Below, piece by piece: positions 9,765 to 18,810 of a stretch of 38,338 nt of DNA. The DNA is from an uncultured Phascolarctobacterium sp. (lineage in GTDB: Bacteria > Bacillota > Negativicutes > Acidaminococcales > Acidaminococcaceae): assembly GCA_900544885.1 (NCBI GenBank), contig UQWU01000015.1, positions 1 to 38,338 on the forward strand. Direction: 5' to 3'. Position 1 is the first letter of the stretch. The number at the start of each line of letters is the position of its first letter. The position numbers and the translations under genes were made by a program. The notes under the pieces are model-generated. The model saw nothing but the letters and a program-made list of their open reading frames with translations. It was not told the origin of the DNA and made no database searches.

Positions 9765-12700
9765 AGCGTGAAGATCAATGCAGCCAAAACTGTCAACAAG
9801 ACACTGGAAGCAGACGGCAAGCAGTATGCTGACAGGGAAAAGACTGTTCCTACAGATGTTGAGGACAAGCTTTCCGGCAATAGTGCTGCAGAAAACAATC
9901 CTTTGAATCAGGACAAGCTTTTAGGTATTGAAAGCCTTAATGTAAGCAGCAAGATTTATAAGCTTAATAATGACCCCAGTGCCAAGTACCTTATTGAGAC
10001 CAATAAGAAGTATGCGGACTACCACGAATTCCTTTCCAGCGACTATCTGCTTGAAAGGGTGAAGGCTGATCCTGAAAAGGTAAGTAAACGTTTAGGTGAC
10101 GGTTATTTTGAGCAGAAGTTTGTTATCGAGCAGATTACAAAGCTCACAGGCAGACCATATCTTGGTGACTATGGAAGCGACATGGAGCAGTTTGCGGCTC
10201 TCATGGAAGCAGGTGCCGTAGCAGCTGAGGAGCTGAACCTTGAAATAGGCGTAGCCCTGACCGCAGAGCAGATGGCATCCCTGACCAGTGATATAGTATG
10301 GCTGGTAGAAGAAGAGGTAAACGGACAGAAGGTGCTTGTACCGGAAGTATTCCTTGCTTCTGTAAGAGCAGCGGATCTGACTAATGACGGAGCACTTATC
10401 GTAGGTGGAGATGTAGCTATCTACTCTAAAGAGAATATTGAAAACATTGGCACCATAAAGGCTGACGGAACAGTAGACCTTAAAGGTGAGAACATCAATA
10501 ACCTTGGTGGCCGTATCACTGGTGGAAACGTCAAGCTGGATGCGGACAAGAACATCACCAACAAGGGCGGCAGCATCCGTGCCAGAGTGGATGCAATCCT
10601 CAAAGGTGAAAGCATCACGAATGAGGCCGATGTGAAAGAAAGCCAGTATAAAGGACTGAACCAGAAAACTGTAGGTAACGCTGGCTCTATTAGTGCTGGC
10701 CAAAATCTCAGCATCAACGCTGAAAAGGATATTATAAATAAAGGCAGCGTGCTTGCAGCAGATAAGAACCTTGACTTGAATGCAGGACAAAATGTTGATA
10801 TAGTAACAGTAGCCAACGAAAAGCACGTAGGTGTAGTATGCCCAGGTTCCTCAGCGGAAATCCATAGCGTTGAGAACCAGCAGAGCGTGCTTACTGGCGG
10901 AAATGTGAATATCAATGCAGGCAGTGATGTCAATATCCAAGGTGGACTCATTGCTGCAGATAAAGATGTAAACTTAAATGCTGGTGGCAATGTGAATATC
11001 AACGCCGTAAAAGACAGCTATAGTGAGGAAACACAGGTAGGCAGCCGTGGTGGCAGCAACTACTACCATGACAAGGTAGTGGATGAAAAGGTAAAAGGAA
11101 CCAATATAGCAGGCAAAGAGGATATCTCTGTCTCTGCAGGCAGTGATATTAACATCAAGGGCAGCAGCCTTACCAGTGAGGAAGGTAAGGCCAGCCTTGC
11201 TACAGGTGGCAACGTCAATATTACCAATGAGAATGAATACCACGAAAAGCTCCACGAATCCCACGAGAAATCCAAAGGTTTCCTGTCCTCCAAGACTACT
11301 GATATTTATGACTACAGCAATATTAGCGGCGTAGTAAGCAGTAATGTTTCTGCAGGCAGTGTAGATATTCAAAGTGGCAAGGATACAAACGTCAAAGGCA
11401 GCAACGTAGTAGCTGACAATGACGTAAGCGTAAAAGCAGGTGGTAACTTGAATATTGAAAGCGCAGCACAGAAGAGTGAAAGCGAATACATTAAATCTGT
11501 CAAGAAGAGCGGACTTCTTAGCGGAGGTGGCTTAGGCTTTACTATTGGCAAGGAAAAGAGGAAAGACCAGTATGCCAACCAGAACACTGAACAGGTCGAC
11601 AGCACTGTAGGCAGCTTAAAGGGCAGCGTAGACCTTGAAGCTCAAAAAGACGCCAATATTAAAGGCAGCAGCGTTATCGCTAAAGAGAATATTAACATCA
11701 GCGGCAGCAATGTTAATATCGAAAACACTGACAGCATCTATAACGCACAGGAAAAACATGAATTTAAGCGCAGCGGCCTCAGTGTGTCCATTGGTGGACA
11801 AGTAATTGACAAGGTAAACGAAGCCGTAAGCCACGTAGAGCGTGCAAATCAGGTAGAAGACAAACGCCTTGCTGCACTTCATGGCTACAAGGCTGTAGAA
11901 TCCATTGAGAAAAATGCAGGCCTGATAAAAGATGCCGTAAAAGACCCGTCTAAGGGAATTTCCCTTAATGTAAGCATTGGCAGCACCAAGAGCAAGAGCG
12001 AAAGCAGCAGTACGACCGTAGTTGCTAATGGCAGCCATGTCAAAGCTGAAGGTGATGTAAAGATTACCTCTACAGAAAAAGACATTAATATTAAGGGCAG
12101 TAATGTTGAAGGCAGGGACGTAACCTTAGACGCTAAAGAAAACCTTAATGTAACTGCGTCCGAAACCACTAACAAGCTGGAGCAGGATTCCAAGTCCAGC
12201 AGTGCAAGTGTAGGCGTAGGCTTTGACATTGCAACAGGTCAGGTAAGCAGTGTAACCATAAGCGGCAGCAAGAGCAAAGGTGAAGTAGATGCCAACAGCA
12301 CCTCCTACAATGAAAGCACTGTAAAGGCAGATAAGAATCTGGACTTCACCAGCGGCAAGGATACCAATATTAAAGGTGGTAAGCTGAGTGGTGAAAAAGT
12401 AACCGGCAACGTAGGTGGAGACCTTAATATTGAAAGCAAGCAGGATAAGAATTCCTATGAAGAAAAGAACTCTTCTGCTGGCTTTGGTATAGGTATGCCT
12501 GTTGGCGATAAAGATAGTGCTAATAAAATCGGTATCTTTGGTAGTGCAGGCAAGAGCGAAGTTGACAGCAAATACGAAAGCGTAACCGACCAGAGCGGTA
12601 TCTACGCAGGTAAAGAAGGCTTTGACATTAACGTAGGTGAAAACACCGACCTTAAAGGCGGTATTATCTCCAGTGAAGCTGAAAAAGACAAAAATAAAAT

Positions 12701-12926
12701 CTCCACAGGCACACTGACCTATGAAGATATTAAAAACAAAGCTGAATATGAAGCTGGAAGTATAGGCGTTAATGTAGATACTTCTAAAGATGCAGAGAAG
12801 AAAGATGCTGGTGTAACACCAAACATTGGCGTAGGTGCCAAGGATGATGCAGAAAGCACAACCAAGGCAACTGTATCTGAAGGTGAAATCGAAATCAGGG
12901 ATAAAGAAAATCAGAAACAAGACCTA
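9763..12926 (+). repeat. large direct duplication of cdiA 3' half
   Basis: Bases 9763-12496 repeat 5341-8074 almost exactly, and 12531-12926 repeat 8154-8549. The copies differ between these blocks, where the full gene has 45 extra bases. The 5' edge is sharp, at GCAGCGTG shared by 5341 and 9763. Scattered substitutions cluster around 11470-11720 and 11880-11960. A third, shorter copy of the distal part starts at about 14405. Confidence 0.95.
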
Positions 12927-13922
12927 GCTGGACTTAATCGTGATACTAAAAACAGCCTCAATAAGCTGGGAGAAATCTTTGACAAGACCAAGGTTCAGGA
13001 GAAGCAGGAATTTGCTGGTATGTTCCAAGAAATCGCTCATAATTACATTGGTGATTTGACTGGCAAAATCAGCAAAGAGGAGAAAGCATTCCTCAATAGC
13101 TTTGTTGATGGACTCATTGCTCAATGGACAAGTGGCGATTTCCTAGCAGGAGCAAGTGGTACTGCATTATTAGAATCTATGCAGAGTGCAATCTCTGAAA
13201 TTGAAGATCCGGCATTAAAGCAAATTGCTGCAGGAGCATTGGGTGCTATTGCAGGTGAGATTGTGTCCGGAAATGCTCAGGCGGGAGCATCTGGTGCAAT
13301 TAGTACGGAAAGAGATAACCAGCTTTCTCATGAGGAACAAGAGAAAGTAGCATTTAGGTTGGAACATGCAAAAACTCAGGAGGAAAAGTTAAAAATTATA
13401 GAAGAAGCTTTAGCTCAAAGTGATTATAACAGAGCTACTCGTCCTGGTGAAGCAGAGCATATGGAGCAGTATTTCTTGAATGAACTTGAAAAGATTACCA
13501 AATATGACAATAACGTCGGAGTATCTTTTGAAGTAAATCCAGATTTGGGTCTTCATAATAATCTTATTGCAGCTCAAACTTTCTTTAAAGAATACAATGT
13601 TGTAAAACATCTGCCAGAAGTATTTGGTGAAAGCGTTAAGTTGACTGCAAGTGTTGTTTCAGCACCTATAAATGTGGCAGGAATGGTTATTACGGTAGGG
13701 GATACTGCTTATACACTATATCAAACTTATAATGAGTTTGGGATGAGTGATAGTTTTGCAAAGAATACAATTATTGATGCACTAAAATCAGGAGGATTCT
13801 ATATAGTAGATACTGTTATTCCGAGCACTGATATAAAAACACAAGGTATAGTTATCATAGGAAAAGGATTCACTAGTGTATTTGTTGACCAACAATTTAA
13901 AGACAAGAAAGTTGGTGAATAA
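9768..13922 (+). pseudogene. orphan cdiA module 2 (5'-truncated stem plus a different toxin tip)
   Basis: An open frame of 1384 residues that duplicates the full-length exoprotein from residue ~1151 onward. It lacks the signal peptide and both TPS modules, so it cannot be secreted as it stands. It begins at a GTG without a ribosome site, within the duplicated sequence. The pretoxin region (~1049-1174) differs from module 1 and ends 'SGAISTERDNQ'. The unique tip (~1175-1384) starts with a charged helical stretch ('HEEQEKVAFRLEHAKTQEEK'). It then has a hydrophobic part around 'VKLTASVVSAPINVAGMVIT'. Orphan cdiA-CT/cdiI modules are known in CDI systems as silent cassettes that become active by recombination into the upstream gene. 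The near-identical 2.7-kb stem here would allow that. Listed as a pseudogene because it is a silent fragment, although the frame is intact. Confidence 0.85.
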
Positions 13923-13924
13923 GT

Positions 13925-14296
13925 ATGTTACAGATTTTTTCTAACTATACTTGGATATTTATCATAATTTGTATCATTATATGTATTTTTAGAGATTTCC
14001 ACAGACTAAAAGAGAGTAGTAAAATGGATCTCATATTTAACATGAGTGGGATTATGATGGGAATATGTTTAATAGATTATTTTACATTAAAGTCTATGCG
14101 AAATACATTAGGTGATATATTTGGTATAATTTCATTATTGATGTTTTTCACTGGTATATTCGGGAAAAAGTACGAAAAAATATCAAAAATAGAAAATGAA
14201 AAATTGAGGATAAAAGAAAAAAAACAATTATTGTGGAAAATTATATATATAATTTTTGTTTTTGTAGTAGGTGTAATTTATCTTTTATTACAATAG
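13925..14296 (+). CDS. candidate CdiI-type immunity protein 2 (polytopic membrane protein)
   Basis: A 123-residue protein starting three bases after the stop of orphan module 2, behind GGTGAA. Hydrophobic segments at about residues 8-24, 37-52, 62-78 and 102-121 indicate around four membrane spans. The loop between the last two is lysine-rich ('GKKYEKISKIENEKLRIKEK'). It is unlike immunity proteins 1 and 3 in sequence, as expected for protection against a different toxin tip. Its AT-rich composition contrasts with the adjacent cdiA stem. Role inferred from position. Confidence 0.65.
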   Translation: MLQIFSNYTWIFIIICIIICIFRDFHRLKESSKMDLIFNMSGIMMGICLIDYFTLKSMRNTLGDIFGIISLLMFFTGIFGKKYEKISKIENEKLRIKEKKQLLWKIIYIIFVFVVGVIYLLLQ

Positions 14297-14351
14297 TAAT
14301 GTTTCCGGTTTTCTCTTCTACGTATTATATTGCTTGGGCGAGGTGGTGTAG

Positions 14352-16625
14352 TTGGTATTTATTGAAATAGAAAAAACAGTAAATTGTAATACTAATCTTG
14401 ATTTCATCAGCGGCAGCAATGTTAATATCGAAAACACTGACAGCATCTATAACGCACAGGAAAAACATGAATTTAAGCGCAGCGGCCTCAGTGTGTCCAT
14501 TGGTGGTGAGGCAATAGACATCGTTAATAGTGCGGTAAGCCATATTGAGAGAGCCGACGATGTAGAGGATAAACGCCTTGCTGCGCTTCATGGCTACAAG
14601 GCTGTAGAAGATGTTACCAAAACTGTAGATAAGAATAAACAATTAATAGAAAAAGGGTTTGCTGAAAGTCAATGGGATAAGCTGGAAAAAGCTGTTCAAG
14701 ATCCTGCACATAATCTTTCCCTTAATGTAAGCATTGGCAGCACCAAGAGCAAGAGCGAAAGCAGCAGTACGACCGTAGTTGCTAATGGCAGCCATGTCAA
14801 AGCTGAAGGTGATGTAAAGATTACCTCTACAGAAAAAGACATTAATATTAAGGGCAGTAATGTTGAAGGCAGGGACGTAACCTTAGACGCTAAAGAAAAC
14901 CTTAATGTAACTGCGTCCGAAACCACTAACAAGCTGGAGCAGGATTCCAAGTCCAGCAGTGCAAGTGTAGGCGTAGGCTTTGACATTGCAACAGGTCAGG
15001 TAAGCAGTGTAACCATAAGCGGCAGCAAGAGCAAAGGTGAAGTAGATGCCAACAGCACCTCCTACAATGAAAGCACTGTAAAGGCAGATAAGAATCTGGA
15101 CTTCACCAGCGGCAAGGATACCAATATTAAAGGTGGTAAGCTGAGTGGTGAAAAAGTAACCGGCAACGTAGGTGGAGACCTTAATATTGAAAGCAAGCAG
15201 GATAAGAATTCCTATGAAGAAAAGAACTCTTCTGCTGGCTTTGGTATAGGTATGCCTGTTGGCGATAAAGATAGTGCTAATAAAATCGGTATCTTTGGTA
15301 GTGCAGGCAAGAGCGAAGTTGACAGCAAATACGAAAGCGTAACCGACCAGAGCGGTATCTACGCAGGTAAAGAAGGCTTTGACATTAACGTAGGTGAAAA
15401 CACCGACCTTAAAGGCGGTATTATCTCCAGTGAAGCTGAAAAAGACAAAAATAAAATCTCCACAGGCACACTGACCTATGAAGATATTAAAAACAAAGCT
15501 GAATATGAAGCTGGAAGTATAGGCGTTAATGTAGATACTTCTAAAGATGCAGAGAAGAAAGATGCTGGTGTAACACCAAACATTGGCGTAGGTGCCAAGG
15601 ATGATGCAGAAAGCACAACCAAGGCAACTGTATCTGAAGGTGAAATCGAAATCAGGGATAAAGAAAATCAGAAACAAGACCTAGCTGGACTTAATCGTGA
15701 TACTAAAAACAGCCTCAATAAGCTGGGAGAAATCTTTGACAAGACCAAGGTCGAAGAACGTCAGGAATTGGCTGGACTTTTTGGTGAAGTAGCATTTAAC
15801 CAAATCCACTACATGAAAGGTACTAAAGAACAGAAGGCTCTGTACCATGCATTAGTAGGTGGCATCATGGGCAAGCTTACCAGCGGGGACTTCCTAGCAG
15901 GAGCAAGTGCGACTGCAATCAACAAGCTTGTGATTGGAGAGATTGAAAAAATTGCTGGTAAAGATCCTGCAATGATGCAATGGCTCAGTGCAGCTTTAGG
16001 TGGCGTAATTTCCGAGGTTGTTTCTAAAAACGCAGAAGCAGGTGCTGGTGCTGCATCTAGTGCTACGAAGAACAATGATGAATTAGAGGCAGAAATTGCT
16101 GCGCAAAATAATGAATCAGCACAAAGTGTAATTGATGCTCAAAATCATTTAGTACTAAATGAATCAGACGTTGATCGTGCAATGCAGGTTATTAAAGATG
16201 CTAGCGGAAATTATAAATTTGTTCCTAAAGATAACAGTGATGTTATTGAAAACTTAAAACAATCTACAGTCATTAATACTGCTATAGTAATTTCAGATAG
16301 TGTTTTAGCACCTGGAATGGGTATTACTAGTCCTACTGGAAAGTTTAATGTACTTATTGCTGTGTATGATGATTCAAAAAAATATAGTGGTAGTGATTTT
16401 GGTATAGCCGTATTAAGTGATGTTGCAGGGTATGCTGCTGGTAATATTATAACAGGTATTACTACGGGTAATAATGTAGCAGATGTATCAAATAATAATC
16501 CTGTGTTGGTAGTTTATGGCACCTATATGAGTATGTCCACTATGGGTAATGTTGCAGGTGATGTTTTGGCAAATGAACTTAAGGAAGCATTTGCTAAAAC
16601 AGATATCCAAAAAGGAGCAAAATAA
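14352..16625 (+). pseudogene. orphan cdiA module 3 (short stem plus third toxin tip)
   Basis: A 757-residue open frame with a weak TTG start behind AGGTGG. About 18 codons of unrelated or remnant sequence ('NTNLDFISGS') join the duplicated stem at 14405. It lacks secretion signals. Residues after the join match modules 1 and 2, except for a divergent patch around 14505-14718 ('GGEAIDIVNSAVSHIERADD'). The mid-stem follows module 2 ('GMPVGDKDSANKIGIFGS'). The pretoxin part ('VEERQELAGLFGEVAFNQIH' to 'ATKNND') follows module 1. The unique tip (~577-757) contains hydrophobic glycine-rich stretches ('FGIAVLSDVAGYAAGNIITG'). It is probably another silent donor cassette. Confidence 0.83.
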
Positions 16626-17032
16626 TGGATTATTTATATATTATGTTTATATTTTGTGGCATGGGGTTGGCTTTTTTGAAAATGTACTTGAAACATTATC
16701 GAAAAAAGTATTTTTATGACAAAAAATACTTTTGGTGTTTTCATATAGGTTTTTTTTCTTATGTTTTATTTATAATGGGGTTTGTTTTGGATTATGGAGG
16801 ATATTTAAAAATAGTTATTTATACTTTTCCTTTATGGAGTGTAGGGCCAACACTGTTTTTTTATGGAATACGTCGTTTAATGTTATTGGAACTAAAAAAT
16901 AATGATTGTGCTGATGTAAATGTTACAAATAAAAAATTAGAAAATATAAATAGTAGAATAAAGTCATTGTATGTTATAGCTGTTATATCTGTTTGTTTTT
17001 GGATTTTCTTAATAATCGATGGCAGAATGTAG
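16625..17032 (+). CDS. candidate CdiI-type immunity protein 3 (polytopic membrane protein)
   Basis: A 135-residue protein whose ATG overlaps the module 3 stop (TAATG) and has AAAGGAGC as ribosome site, so it is translationally coupled. Hydrophobic segments lie at about residues 3-19, 38-60, 63-84 and 113-131, suggesting four membrane spans. It is rich in Phe and Tyr, with a Lys/Arg-rich first loop. It resembles immunity proteins 1 and 2 only in being a membrane protein. Cognate immunity to the module 3 tip is inferred from position. Confidence 0.65.
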   Translation: MDYLYIMFIFCGMGLAFLKMYLKHYRKKYFYDKKYFWCFHIGFFSYVLFIMGFVLDYGGYLKIVIYTFPLWSVGPTLFFYGIRRLMLLELKNNDCADVNVTNKKLENINSRIKSLYVIAVISVCFWIFLIIDGRM

Positions 17033-17062
17033 ATTTTAGGGCATGACAATATTGATTATTCT

Positions 17063-17103
17063 GCTTTTCCTTAGCCGCATTATAGCGTCTCACTTGTATT
17101 TGC
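17063..17103 (+). repeat. 41-bp direct repeat, copy B
   Basis: Partner of 9724-9764 (39/41 identical). Here it continues into sequence leading to the radC remnant. This looks like the original downstream flank of the locus, with copy A left by the duplication or insertion event. Confidence 0.85.
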
Positions 17104-17138
17104 GGCAAGGATAAACAGTGCAGCAAGCTGTCCTTGCC
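17104..17138 (+). other. hairpin directly after repeat copy B
   Basis: GGCAAGGA (17104-17111) pairs perfectly with TCCTTGCC (17131-17138), and CAG/CTG can extend the stem inside. There is no T-run, so a terminator role is doubtful. It could be an RNA structure or part of a recombination end. Confidence 0.4.
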
Positions 17139-17232
17139 TTCAATCGTTCCCCGCTTAATAAATGCTGCGAAAAGCAAATAAAAAATGCTCGCAGGGTTGA
17201 CGGTCTGTGAGCAGAAGCGAGGAATTGAGATT

Positions 17233-17628
17233 ATGAAGGTTCAAGAAGCTGTAGCAGTGTATGGTGTGGAAACTGTAAGCACCAAGGATTTGTTGGCGTG
17301 CATTATTGGTGATGAAAGGAAGGCTGCCAAGATATGCGACAACAATAATGAAGTATTTAAAATGCTGAACAGGACTGTAGATGAGCTTAAGGCATTAGGT
17401 TTGACACTGAATCAGGCAGTAAAGGTTTCGGCTTGTATGGAGCTTTTGAAAAGGGCTTCACACACTTGCGAAAAGGTGCATTTAGGCAATCCTAAGAAAG
17501 CAGCTGCATACCTGATACCTAAGCTACGTTATATGGAAAAAGAAGTATTTATGGTTCTTGCTCTGAATACTAAGAACAGAGTCATAGCTTCAGAAGTTGT
17601 TTCTGTAGGCACACTTTTAAGGAGTTAA
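17233..17628 (+). pseudogene. radC: radC-like gene, truncated before the catalytic motif
   Basis: Residues 1-~90 resemble the helical N-terminal part of RadC/UPF0758 proteins. The following 'AAAYLIPKLRYMEKEVFMVLALNTKNRV' and 'SEVVSVGT' are the start of its MPN/JAB domain. The frame stops at 'GTLLRS' after 131 residues, against about 220-230 for the family. The HxH...D metal-binding motif expected downstream ('HNHPSG' region) is absent, so metalloprotease-type activity cannot be present. ATG 17233 is preferred (GAGGAATTGAG upstream) over an in-frame codon at 17185. A 15-codon frame at 17629-17676 follows behind AAGGAG but has no recognisable relatives. The bases to 17754 hold nothing else I can identify. 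Confidence 0.75.
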
Positions 17629-17754
17629 ATGAAAACAGTTATCAAGAGCAGATTGGAAACAACTTGTTTAATTTGATTCAATAATTCACTACAAACTACT
17701 TTTGCAGTACAATTATTAACGAAATGATTAATTAGGTTGAGGTTTATGTATTTT

Positions 17755-18210
17755 TTATTTATGTCTATTCAGGGCAGCCTCAAACGATTTTGCATATAGC
17801 ATTTGCACGAAATACGCAATGCCTTGTTCAATTTGCTTGTGGTATATTTTGTCCTCGTTGTAATCAATCTGTTTATCTAATTGGTCAATTAGCTCCTGAT
17901 GTTTGTGCTTAATGGTATACATTCCGTCTGGTAATTTTACAAAGTCGAAATCAAAATAGTCAGGATACTGTCTTTCAAATTCTATCTCTTTGAGGATGCT
18001 TGGGGTATGGGGATAATCTAAACGTATTTCGTTAAAAGCCCAGATTATTCTGTCCAAGGAATCATCTGAAGCAAAATCCTTATCATGCTTATATTGACTC
18101 AACGCACCGTAAATATATTCTGCGATGACGCTATAAACATTCCAAATTTGTACGTTTGTCTTGCATGGATATTTACCGGCTTTTGTACGTTGACGTTGTT
18201 TCTTGTTCAT
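17755..18210 (-). CDS. hypothetical protein, paralogue of its upstream neighbour
   Basis: A 151-residue cytosolic protein of unknown function. I chose the ATG at 18210 because GGAGGTGCGAC precedes it; a longer in-frame start at 18255 would overlap the neighbouring gene. It shares with the gene at 18224-18568 a basic N-terminus ('GKYPCKT' vs 'RKYPFKT'), the motif 'AEYIYGALSQYK' vs 'AEYIYAALLQYK', an 'IIWAFNEI' vs 'VLWSLGTI' block, and a similar ending. It lies 13 bases downstream, so the pair probably arose by tandem duplication and forms one operon. No membrane segments or enzymatic motifs are seen. Confidence 0.6.
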   Translation of the reverse strand: MNKKQRQRTKAGKYPCKTNVQIWNVYSVIAEYIYGALSQYKHDKDFASDDSLDRIIWAFNEIRLDYPHTPSILKEIEFERQYPDYFDFDFVKLPDGMYTIKHKHQELIDQLDKQIDYNEDKIYHKQIEQGIAYFVQMLYAKSFEAALNRHK

Positions 18211-18223
18211 GTCGCACCTCCAA

Positions 18224-18568
18224 TCAATCCCATAAATGCTCGTAGTGTTTGCCAAAAAGGAGCAAGCCTTTTCTTATTTTGGCATCGTAAGCAGCCCGTT
18301 CTTCACCATCGAGTTTTACAAACTTTGCCATTTTATTTTTATCCTGTATTGTTCCTAAGGACCAAAGCACTGCATCGAGAGCATCCTCCCACTTATCTTC
18401 AGTATCGACATCATCATATCCAGGATAAGTGTGACGTTCTATTTTTTTGTATTGCAGCAATGCAGCGTAGATATATTCTGCGATATGCTGCCAGCATTGA
18501 TTCAATTGATCTTTGGTTTTAAATGGATACTTACGTAGACGTGCTATAGTACGATATCGGTTATTCAT
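18224..18568 (-). CDS. hypothetical protein, first gene of the paralogous pair
   Basis: A 114-residue protein with a strong ribosome site (GAGGAGGTATCATAAC before ATG). It is similar along its length to the 151-residue protein downstream (see 17755-18210) but lacks that protein's middle insert. It instead has an acidic segment 'YPGYDDVDTEDKWEDALD'. It could be a regulatory or defence accessory protein, but the sequence offers no function. Confidence 0.6.
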   Translation of the reverse strand: MNNRYRTIARLRKYPFKTKDQLNQCWQHIAEYIYAALLQYKKIERHTYPGYDDVDTEDKWEDALDAVLWSLGTIQDKNKMAKFVKLDGEERAAYDAKIRKGLLLFGKHYEHLWD

Positions 18569-18763
18569 GTTATGATACCTCCTCGTAAATTCTTGGTATT
18601 ATCATTATAGCATATTAAGGTTGTGGGAGTAGTATATAAGATAATACAGATTAATACATTCGATATCCATCTATTACTCAACAATAAAGCCGAACTACTA
18701 CTCGCTTATATTGCGGTAATAATCCGGCTTCGTATTTATTATATCGGGATACCATCCCTAGTT

Positions 18764-18810
18764 ATTTTCAGATTTATTTTAGATTTACTTTTAGATTTAA
18801 TCTTAGATTT
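18764..18810 (-). repeat. four ~12-bp tandem repeats at the integrase 3' end
   Basis: AGATTTA occurs at 18770, 18781 and 18793, and AGATTT at 18805, each preceded by a T-rich TTTT/TCTT. The spacing is 11, 12 and 12 bases. The array straddles the integrase stop codon. Short tandem repeats near an integrase can be arm-type binding sites or replication iterons; which applies here is not shown. The remaining 18569-18763 is AT-rich and holds no gene I can support. Confidence 0.6.

Noticed and set aside
17629..17676. 15-codon frame with a good ribosome site after the radC remnant
   Set aside because: Too short to support as a gene; probably the start of a sequence lost together with the radC 3' half.
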